A stretch of DNA of 5,874 bases from Bacillota bacterium (GTDB lineage Bacteria; Bacillota; Clostridia; Oscillospirales; Oscillospiraceae): NCBI GenBank assembly GCA_023395775.1, contig JAEWYA010000146.1:1-5874 (forward strand). The letters run 5' to 3'. Position 1 is the first letter of the stretch. Every line of letters starts with the position of its first letter. Shown piece by piece: positions 1 to 5,296 of this stretch. The notes under the pieces are model-generated. The model searched no databases and was not told the DNA's origin. It was given only the letters and a program-made list of their open reading frames with translations. The translations under genes were made by a program, and so were the position numbers.

Positions 1-289
1 GCTCAAGGCCATGCGTCGCCTATTGCCCGGCGGACGGGCGCGGGTGGCAATGCTGCCGTTTCTCCGGACCGCCGGCGAGCTGGCCGGCGGACGGGAACCG
101 TTTTTGCGCTCCGCGCTGGCTCTGACGGTATTCGAGGAGCGAAAGCTTCTCCGCGTCGCCGCCGTGGATGAAGAGCTTTTGGACATCGCGTTGCTCCCCT
201 GGGAGGACAGCGTTGATCTCTATGCCTGCCCCCTCCTGCAAAAGCTGCGGGCCGGAGCGGAGATTTGGGAGGGGAGGGGGGCCCTGTGA
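1..289 (+). CDS. recJ: Single-stranded-DNA-specific exonuclease RecJ, C-terminal end (5' truncated by window)
   Basis: The reading frame is open from base 2 and ends at TGA 287-289, giving the last 95 residues of a protein that starts upstream. RecJ is a cytosolic 5'-3' single-strand exonuclease used in recombination and base-excision repair. Its catalytic DHH/DHHA1 domains would lie outside this window. What is visible fits the poorly conserved RecJ C-terminal domain: an alpha/beta stretch (FEERKLLRV, then a beta-like segment), followed by the pattern SVDLYACPLLQKLR, which resembles the 'DL..S..LQ.LR' ending of Firmicute RecJ proteins. Position directly upstream of rel supports this, because recJ–(apt)–rel is a common Clostridia order. 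The ATG at 11 is an internal Met, not a start. The identification rests on a short divergent tail plus synteny, so another repair protein is not excluded. Confidence 0.6.
   Translation, partial: LKAMRRLLPGGRARVAMLPFLRTAGELAGGREPFLRSALALTVFEERKLLRVAAVDEELLDIALLPWEDSVDLYACPLLQKLRAGAEIWEGRGAL
267..285 (+). promoter_or_regulatory. Purine-rich Shine-Dalgarno tract that decides the rel start
   Basis: A G-rich run (GGGAGGGGAGGGGGG, 267-281) lies inside the end of the upstream gene. Its GGGGAGG core (271-277) sits 8 bases before the GTG at 286, which is ideal spacing. It makes GTG 286 the preferred start over the in-frame TTG at 265, which would place this same tract inside the coding region. The GTG shares bases with the upstream TGA (GTGA overlap), so translation of the two genes is probably coupled. 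Confidence 0.7.
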
Positions 290-2499
290 CCATCGCGGAG
301 CAGTATCAGAAGCTGGAAGAAACCGTCCGGGCCTACAACCCCGCCGCGGACTTCGCCCACATCCGGGCCGCCTTTGAATACGCCGAAAAGAGTCACCACG
401 GGCAGACGCGCAAAAGCGGCGAGCCCTATATCATCCACCCTCTGGCGGTGGCTCAGATCGTGGCGGAGGAGTTGAAGCTGGACTCCGAGTCCATTGAGGC
501 GGCGCTCCTTCACGACGTGATTGAAGACACCCCCGCCACCCACGAGGAGGTGGCAAAGCTCTTTTCCCCCACGGTGGCCGATCTGGTGGAGGGGGTCAGC
601 AAGCTGACCCGCATCCAGTATGCCACCAAGGAAGACGAGCAAATGGAGAACCTCCGGAAAATGCTTATCGCCATGAGCAAGGATATCCGGGTCATCCTCA
701 TCAAAATCTCCGACCGACTCCACAACATGCGCACCATGGAGTACCAGTCCCCGGAAAAGCAGAAGCAGAAATCTCTGGAGACCATGGAGATTTACGCACC
801 CATTTCCCACCGTCTGGGCATGCAGCGCATCAAGTGGGAGCTGGAGGACCTGTCCTTAAAATATCTGGACCCGGTGGGATTTGATGAAATTGTCTCCAAG
901 CTTGACGCAAAGCGAGCGGAGTACGACGATTTCATGAAGCGCACTCAGGAACAGATCGACCTGCGCCTGGATGAGATGGACATTCACCACAAGGTCTATG
1001 GCCGGATGAAGCATCCCTACTCCATCTACCGCAAAATGTTCAATCAAAATAAATCTCTGGATGAAATTTTTGACCTGTTTGCCTTCCGGGTGGTCGTGGA
1101 CAACGTGGGCGACTGCTACAACGTGCTGGGCGTCATCCACGATATTTACAAGCCCATTCTGGGTCGGTTCAAGGACTATATCGGAACGCCCAAGCCCAAC
1201 GGCTATCAGTCCCTCCACACCACCGTCATGGGCGGGGACGGCATTCCCTTCGAGGTGCAGATCCGCACACAGGAGATGCATGACATCGCGGAATACGGCG
1301 TGGCCGCGCACTGGAAGTATAAGCAGAACGGGCAGGGTTCCGGCACCGAGGGCAAATACGAGTGGGTCCGCAGGCTTCTTGAAAATCAGGAGGGGACCGA
1401 CGCCGAGGAGTATATCCGCTCCCTGAAGATCGATATGTTCGCCGACGAGGTCTTCGTGTTCACCCCGGGCGGCGACGTGCAAAACCTTCCCACCGGGGCC
1501 ACGCCCATCGACTTCGCCTATTCCGTCCACTCCGCCGTGGGCAACCATATGATCGGCGCCAAGGTCAACGGACGCATCGTCACCTACGATTTCCAGCTGA
1601 AAAACGGCGATATCGTGGAGATTCTCACCTCCAAGACCGCCAAGGGCCCCAGCCGGGACTGGATGAAAATCGCCAAGTCCAGCGAGGCCCGCAGCAAAAT
1701 CCGCCAGTGGTTCAAGAAAGAGCGGAAAGAGGAGAACATCGCCAATGGCCGGGCCGCCTTCGAAGCGGAGCTGAAGCACTGCGGCATCGCCATGAAGGAC
1801 GTGCTGGCGCTTGAAAATCTGCCTGAGCTTTTAAAGCGGGTGTCCTACGGGACTTTGGACGAGATGTACGCCGCGATCGGCTATGGCGGTTTTTCCGCCC
1901 AGAAAGCCGTCAACCGGATGCAGGGGGAGATTCAGCGCATTCAAAAGCACCAGCAGGAAAAAGCGCTGGAGGAAGCGGCCTTGGAGGCTCCCAGAGCCGA
2001 CGATTCCGCGAAACCCTCCATTCCCAGGCGCACGCGCAGCGAGCAGGGCATCATCGTGGAGGGCCTTTCCAACTGCCTCGTGAAATTTTCAAAGTGCTGT
2101 ACCCCCGTCCCCGGCGACGAGATCATCGGCTTCATCACGAGGGGCTACGGCGTGTCCGTCCACCGGTGCGACTGCCCCAACGCCTCAGAGGAGCGCCGCA
2201 GCCAGCCGGACCAGCAGGGCCGGTGGATCAGGGTCTCCTGGGGAAGCGATACCAACGACAGCTACCGCACCTCTCTGGAGATCCTCGCCAAGGACCGGAA
2301 CAATCTGGTGCTGGATATCTCCGCCGCCCTGTCCGTGACCAACACCCGCGTGGCGGCGCTGAACGTCCGCACCACGGAGGACAATTTCGCCGTCATCACC
2401 CTGGAGGTCGACGTCAAGGACGGCGCACAGCTGCAATCCCTGATGAAGCGCCTGAATCAGGTTTCCGGGGTCTTGAATGTCACCCGGCCCGCCGGATGA
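286..2499 (+). CDS. relA: Bifunctional (p)ppGpp synthetase/hydrolase, long RelA/SpoT (Rel) type
   Basis: This 737-residue protein (GTG start) makes and degrades the alarmone (p)ppGpp and drives the stringent response on starved ribosomes. Its length matches Firmicute Rel (about 735). Domain order is complete. The HD hydrolase is at about 25-180, with H51, H76-D77 in LLHDVIEDT and D143 in SDRLHNMRT. The synthetase is at about 235-345, with KHPYSIYRKM, catalytic-type D263 in FDLFAFRV, YIGTPKPNGYQSLHTTV and E323 in FEVQIRT. The TGS domain is at about 387-448. A Cys-containing conserved region at about 590-632 carries C604-C605 in KCCTPVPGDE and H626/C630 in VHRCDCPN. A C-terminal ACT domain occupies about 660-735. 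The synthetase carries R294-F-K-D297, the RxKD signature of bifunctional Rel/SpoT rather than the ExDD of synthetase-only RelA. With all HD residues present, both activities are expected. The start overlaps the upstream stop by four bases. Confidence 0.97.
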   Translation: MTIAEQYQKLEETVRAYNPAADFAHIRAAFEYAEKSHHGQTRKSGEPYIIHPLAVAQIVAEELKLDSESIEAALLHDVIEDTPATHEEVAKLFSPTVADLVEGVSKLTRIQYATKEDEQMENLRKMLIAMSKDIRVILIKISDRLHNMRTMEYQSPEKQKQKSLETMEIYAPISHRLGMQRIKWELEDLSLKYLDPVGFDEIVSKLDAKRAEYDDFMKRTQEQIDLRLDEMDIHHKVYGRMKHPYSIYRKMFNQNKSLDEIFDLFAFRVVVDNVGDCYNVLGVIHDIYKPILGRFKDYIGTPKPNGYQSLHTTVMGGDGIPFEVQIRTQEMHDIAEYGVAAHWKYKQNGQGSGTEGKYEWVRRLLENQEGTDAEEYIRSLKIDMFADEVFVFTPGGDVQNLPTGATPIDFAYSVHSAVGNHMIGAKVNGRIVTYDFQLKNGDIVEILTSKTAKGPSRDWMKIAKSSEARSKIRQWFKKERKEENIANGRAAFEAELKHCGIAMKDVLALENLPELLKRVSYGTLDEMYAAIGYGGFSAQKAVNRMQGEIQRIQKHQQEKALEEAALEAPRADDSAKPSIPRRTRSEQGIIVEGLSNCLVKFSKCCTPVPGDEIIGFITRGYGVSVHRCDCPNASEERRSQPDQQGRWIRVSWGSDTNDSYRTSLEILAKDRNNLVLDISAALSVTNTRVAALNVRTTEDNFAVITLEVDVKDGAQLQSLMKRLNQVSGVLNVTRPAG

Positions 2500-2524
2500 C
2501 GTCGACACAAGCTCCATATCCCTC

Positions 2525-2545
2525 GCTTTGCCCTTTGGGCAAAGC
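2525..2545. repeat. Perfect 9-bp hairpin (first stem of the intergenic element)
   Basis: GCTTTGCCC (2525-2533) and GGGCAAAGC (2537-2545) are exact reverse complements separated by TTT. No T-run follows on either strand, so this is not a canonical intrinsic terminator. It starts 25 bases after the rel stop codon and could act as a 3' stabilising or processing structure on the rel message. Its outermost G2525 is also the last base of the outer terminal repeat, so the two pairings compete slightly. Confidence 0.75.
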
Positions 2546-2570
2546 TCACTCATTCCGCTGTGTCTCCTTT

Positions 2571-2603
2571 TCACAGAGAATCTGCTTCGCAGATTCTCTG
2601 TGA
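2571..2603. repeat. Perfect 15-bp hairpin (second stem of the intergenic element)
   Basis: TCACAGAGAATCTGC (2571-2585) and GCAGATTCTCTGTGA (2589-2603) are exact reverse complements around a TTC loop, the strongest secondary structure in the window. The following bases are GGAAACG on the + strand and AAAAGGAG on the - strand, so neither direction has the U-tract of a Rho-independent terminator. It lies 51 bases before the dtd start. An alternative weak pairing of CTGTG (2558-2562) with CACAG (2572-2576) would disrupt it, leaving room for a switch, though that is speculative. Confidence 0.85.
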
Positions 2604-2639
2604 GGAAACGAGGGATGGGATAAATGCGATCAAACGAGT

Positions 2640-2646
2640 AAAGGAG
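2640..2646 (+). promoter_or_regulatory. Ribosome binding site of dtd
   Basis: AAAGGAG lies 8 bases upstream of the ATG at 2655 and fixes that start. I found no convincing -35/-10 promoter pair in the 155-base gap before dtd. Either dtd is read through from rel, or its promoter is not close to consensus. Confidence 0.75.
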
Positions 2647-2654
2647 AGCTTTTT

Positions 2655-3101
2655 ATGCGCGCAGTCGTCACAAGAGTCGCCCACGCCTCCGTCTCCATCG
2701 GCGGAGCCGTTAAGGGCCGGATTGGCCGGGGCTTTCTGATTCTTCTGGGCGTCACTCACGAGGACACGGAGGCCGAGGCCGTGAAACTGGCCGACAAGAT
2801 CTGCGGCCTTCGCATTTTTGAGGATGAAAGCGGCAAAATGAATTTGGGGCTGGACGCGGTGGACGGAGAACTGCTCATTATCTCGCAGTTCACCCTGTAC
2901 GGCAGCTGCAAGCGGGGCCGCAGGCCGGACTTTCTGGCTGCCGCAAGGCCGGAAGTGGCCATTCCGCTGTACGAAAAGTTTATTGCCCTGTGCCGGGAGA
3001 AGGGTCTTCGCGTGGAGACCGGTGAGTTCGGCGCGGACATGAAGGTGGACTCTCTGAACGACGGCCCGCTGACGCTGATTCTGGACACCGATACGCTGTA
3101 A
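2655..3101 (+). CDS. dtd: D-aminoacyl-tRNA deacylase (DTD1 type)
   Basis: This 148-residue cytosolic enzyme hydrolyses D-amino acids (classically D-Tyr) and mischarged glycine from tRNA, keeping them out of translation. Length and sequence match the family from end to end. The N-terminus MRAVVTRVAHASVSI is typical. The active-site motif SQFTLYG occupies residues 77-83, where the family has SQFTLYA or similar, followed by the conserved KRGRRPDF (86-93). The Gly-cisPro motif that enforces chiral selection is G137-P138 in NDGPLT near the C-terminus; the family usually has GPVT, so Leu replaces Val here, a mild change. The start is set by AAAGGAG at 2640-2646. Its TAA stop overlaps the Shine-Dalgarno of the next gene, so the two are almost certainly co-translated. 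In many Firmicutes dtd directly follows rel, as here. Confidence 0.97.
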   Translation: MRAVVTRVAHASVSIGGAVKGRIGRGFLILLGVTHEDTEAEAVKLADKICGLRIFEDESGKMNLGLDAVDGELLIISQFTLYGSCKRGRRPDFLAAARPEVAIPLYEKFIALCREKGLRVETGEFGADMKVDSLNDGPLTLILDTDTL

Positions 3102-3113
3102 GGAGCTTTTGCC

Positions 3114-3731
3114 ATGAAAACGATCACCTTGCAGGTTGGCCCCATTATGACCAACTGCTATATTCTGTGCGACGATGAGACGAAGACCTGCGCCGTCGTG
3201 GACCCCGGCGCGGACGCGGAGCGGGTGTCGCAGGCCGTGGCGGAGACCGACTGCGCGCCCGTGGGCATTCTGCTGACACACGGGCACTATGACCACACCG
3301 GCGCGGTGGAGGCGCTTTTGAAAAGGTTTCCCGGCATCCCGGTATATCTAAACCATCGGGATGTGTATGATGAATCCGACTGCCGTATGCGCCAGTTGTT
3401 TCCGCCCCTGCCTGCCACGGTGGACTATGAGGACGGGGACACCGTTCGGGTGGGTGGCCTGACGGTCTCTGTCCTGTCCACTCCGGGCCATTCCGCCGGC
3501 TCGGTGACGCTGCTGTGCGGCGATGTGATGTTTGCCGGAGACACGCTGTTTGCCGGCTCCTGCGGACGGACGGACCTGGCCAGCGGCAGCGTCGACGACA
3601 TGCTCGCGTCTCTTGCCCGTCTGGGGCGGCTGGAGGGAGAATACAGCGTCCTTCCGGGCCACATGGGCGCGTCCATCCTGAGCCGGGAGCGGGAGTACAA
3701 CCCCTTTATGCTTCAGGCGCTGCGGGGTTGA
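3114..3731 (+). CDS. MBL-fold metallo-hydrolase, glyoxalase-II-like (YqgX/YcbL-type)
   Basis: This 205-residue protein has the complete dinuclear metal site of the metallo-beta-lactamase fold: H56-G-H58-Y-D60-H61 in THGHYDHTG, H126 in TPGHSAGS, D143 in AGDTLF, and H183 in LPGHM. The opening GPIMTNCYI and the segment GSCGRTDL are hallmarks of the short glyoxalase-II-like subfamily (B. subtilis YqgX and E. coli/Salmonella YcbL relatives), whose members hydrolyse thioesters such as S-lactoylglutathione. Classical glyoxalase II is longer, with an extra C-terminal helical domain that is absent here. The natural substrate cannot be read from the sequence, and in an organism that may lack glutathione it is probably another thiol ester. 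The Shine-Dalgarno AAGGAG (3100-3105) overlaps the dtd stop, 8 bases before the ATG. No signal peptide is seen, so it is cytosolic. Confidence 0.93.
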   Translation: MKTITLQVGPIMTNCYILCDDETKTCAVVDPGADAERVSQAVAETDCAPVGILLTHGHYDHTGAVEALLKRFPGIPVYLNHRDVYDESDCRMRQLFPPLPATVDYEDGDTVRVGGLTVSVLSTPGHSAGSVTLLCGDVMFAGDTLFAGSCGRTDLASGSVDDMLASLARLGRLEGEYSVLPGHMGASILSREREYNPFMLQALRG

Positions 3732-3734
3732 GCG

Positions 3735-5240
3735 ATGCGTCTGATTTTTGACGGGCACCGCGAGATCTACGCCATGGAGCAGACTCTGCTTGCCCTGCTG
3801 CCGGAGGAACGTCCGGTCTATGAGGAAGAAGACTCCAGCTGGACAAAAATTTCGCTGTTTCAAAACGGTGACCGGGCCCAAGCGGTGACAGAGATGTCCT
3901 ACCGCGGCGAAATGGGCCGGGGCGAGTGTGCCCGGAACCTCACCGGCACCGACTATGAAAAAGAAGGCCAGCGCCGAAGGCTCCTGCAGATGAGTTTTTT
4001 CAAGGCCGCGCAGCAGGCAGCCCGCATTGATCCCCCCTGGGGAAGCCTCACGGGCGTGCGGCCCGACAAGGTGGCGGTGGCTGCCATGGACGAGGGCGAG
4101 ACGCCGGAGGAGGCCCGGCGGACGCTGGAGGAGGACTATTTCGTCACACCGCGCCGCGCCCGCCTGGCGGCGGAGACCGCCTCCGTCACCCGCCGCGTTC
4201 GGGAGGACCTGAGGCCGGGGGACATCGCGCTGTATGTGGGCATTCCCTTCTGCCCCACCCGCTGCGCCTATTGCAGCTTTGTCAGCTCCAGCGTTGAAAA
4301 GAGCTTTCCTCTGGTGGAGCCGTATCTGGCGGCGCTGAAAACGGAGATTGCCTCCGCCGGAAAGCTTTGCCGGGAGCTGGGCCTTCGGGTCCGGGCATTC
4401 TACATGGGCGGCGGCACTCCCACCACCCTGACGGCGGAGCAGATGGACGAATTGCTCACCGGACTCACAGATTCATTTGACTTTGCGGGTTGCGGCGAGT
4501 ATACTGTCGAGGCCGGACGTCCCGACACGGTGACGCGGGAAAAGCTGCGGGTCCTGAAGCGCCACGGCATCACGCGGATCTCCGTGAATCCCCAGACCAT
4601 GGAGGACCGGGTTCTGGAGGCCATCGGCCGCCGCCATACGGCGTCGCAGGTTCTCTCCGCCATGGAGCAGGCGGTCGCCGCCGGATTCGAACACATCAAC
4701 ATGGATCTGATCGCGGGTCTTCCGGAGGACGACCCGGAGGGCTTCCGCCGGTCGCTGGACACCTGCTTGCAGCTGGGCGCGGACAACATCACCGTCCACA
4801 CCCTGAGTCTGAAGAAGGGGAGCCGCATCACTCTGGAGGGGCTGCGCATTCCCTCCGCCGAGGCGGTGGGGGAAATGCTGGACTACGCGGATCCGACCCT
4901 GCGGGCCGCGGGATACGGCCCCTATTACCTCTACCGGCAGAAATACATGTCCGGCAGCTTTGAAAACGTGGGCTGGTGTAAGCGGGGAGCCGAAAATCTT
5001 TACAACGTCTATATCATGTCGGAGCTTTGCTCCATTCTCTCCTGCGGCGCCGGCGGGTCCACAAAGATGGTGGGCGGGCCGGGCCGTATCAGCCGGGTGT
5101 TCAACCTGAAATATCCGGTGGAATACACGGCAAGGCCCGGCAAAATTGCGGAAAATCAGGCGGCGTTCGCCGCGTTTTATCAAGGCATAGGCAATGAACC
5201 GTCCTCTTTGGCCTTTGGGTCGGAAGAACAGGGGAATTGA
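3735..5240 (+). CDS. hemZ: HemZ-type radical SAM protein (putative oxygen-independent coproporphyrinogen III dehydrogenase)
   Basis: The product is 501 residues, the usual size for HemZ. About 160 N-terminal residues contain the family-typical SLTGVRPDK (104-112). The radical SAM core follows, with C173-x3-C177-x2-C180 in IPFCPTRCAYCSF for the [4Fe-4S] cluster and GGGTPTTL (225-232) for SAM binding. YTVEAGRPDT (256-265) and RISVNPQTM (281-289) separate HemZ from HemN and HemW. A C-terminal region carries YYLYRQKYMSG (397-407) and NVGWC (411-415). HemN makes protoporphyrinogen IX from coproporphyrinogen III; for HemZ this role is proposed from B. subtilis, and the reaction remains uncertain in anaerobes without haem synthesis. 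HemN's extra fourth cysteine (CxC) is a Phe here (F182). The start is 3 bases after the previous stop, with only a weak GGGG ribosome site (3724-3727), so translation probably depends on coupling. MRLIFDGH fits the family N-terminus. Confidence 0.92.
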   Translation: MRLIFDGHREIYAMEQTLLALLPEERPVYEEEDSSWTKISLFQNGDRAQAVTEMSYRGEMGRGECARNLTGTDYEKEGQRRRLLQMSFFKAAQQAARIDPPWGSLTGVRPDKVAVAAMDEGETPEEARRTLEEDYFVTPRRARLAAETASVTRRVREDLRPGDIALYVGIPFCPTRCAYCSFVSSSVEKSFPLVEPYLAALKTEIASAGKLCRELGLRVRAFYMGGGTPTTLTAEQMDELLTGLTDSFDFAGCGEYTVEAGRPDTVTREKLRVLKRHGITRISVNPQTMEDRVLEAIGRRHTASQVLSAMEQAVAAGFEHINMDLIAGLPEDDPEGFRRSLDTCLQLGADNITVHTLSLKKGSRITLEGLRIPSAEAVGEMLDYADPTLRAAGYGPYYLYRQKYMSGSFENVGWCKRGAENLYNVYIMSELCSILSCGAGGSTKMVGGPGRISRVFNLKYPVEYTARPGKIAENQAAFAAFYQGIGNEPSSLAFGSEEQGN

Positions 5241-5280
5241 ATCAGGGGACACGGATTCCCAGCGCCGGGCTCCCGTACTG

Positions 5281-5287
5281 AAAGGGG
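5281..5287 (+). promoter_or_regulatory. Ribosome binding site of the downstream kinase
   Basis: AAAGGGG lies 9 bases upstream of the ATG at 5297. The 56-base gap after hemZ holds no strong hairpin with a T-run and no clear promoter, so the kinase is probably read through from hemZ. Confidence 0.6.
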
Positions 5288-5296
5288 TTTGAAATC

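Larger units (their letters stand above)
2518..2616. repeat. ~99-bp palindromic intergenic element with terminal inverted repeats (candidate REP/MITE-like unit)
   Basis: The gap between rel and dtd is dominated by inverted symmetry. The outer arms ATCCCTCG (2518-2525) and CGAGGGAT (2609-2616) are exact reverse complements, and the match continues imperfectly inward (10 of 11 positions). Between them are two separate perfect hairpins, annotated individually. No transposase is present and no flanking target-site duplication is obvious. The design, a short non-coding element with inverted termini and strong internal stems, is that of dispersed REP- or MITE-like repeats, but only one copy lies in this window, so repetition in the genome is an inference. 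The segment is visibly less GC-rich than the flanking genes. It could instead be a purely local RNA structure in the transcript. Confidence 0.55.

Noticed and set aside
265..288. TTG at 265 as the rel start
   Set aside because: It would encode a Gly-rich start from the Shine-Dalgarno tract itself. GTG 286 has ideal spacing to that tract and gives the usual Rel N-terminus.
856..1779. Long open frame on the - strand (307 codons) opposite rel
   Set aside because: It is antisense to highly conserved Rel domains, and its translation is a low-complexity G/V/H/L-rich mix with no recognisable motif. Long antisense frames are expected opposite GC-rich coding DNA.
2094..2603. + strand frame overlapping the rel 3' end and running into the hairpin element
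   Set aside because: It is out of frame with the conserved Rel C-terminus, and its Pro/Arg/Gly-rich translation is typical of a shifted GC-rich frame.
2525..2603. Hairpins as intrinsic terminators of rel
   Set aside because: Neither stem is followed by a T-run on either strand. A Rho-dependent or processing role cannot be excluded, but a canonical terminator is not supported.
2571..3296. - strand frame (241 codons) spanning dtd and ending in the intergenic stem
   Set aside because: Antisense to dtd and the start of the MBL gene. The tail reading QRICEADSL is just the translation of the palindromic stem.
3774..3776. Internal ATG as an alternative hemZ start
   Set aside because: It has no better ribosome site and would remove MRLIFDGH, which fits the HemZ family N-terminus.
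4473..5252. Open frame on the - strand (259 codons) opposite hemZ
   Set aside because: It mirrors the codon structure of hemZ, has no family motif, and hemZ itself is well supported through its whole length.
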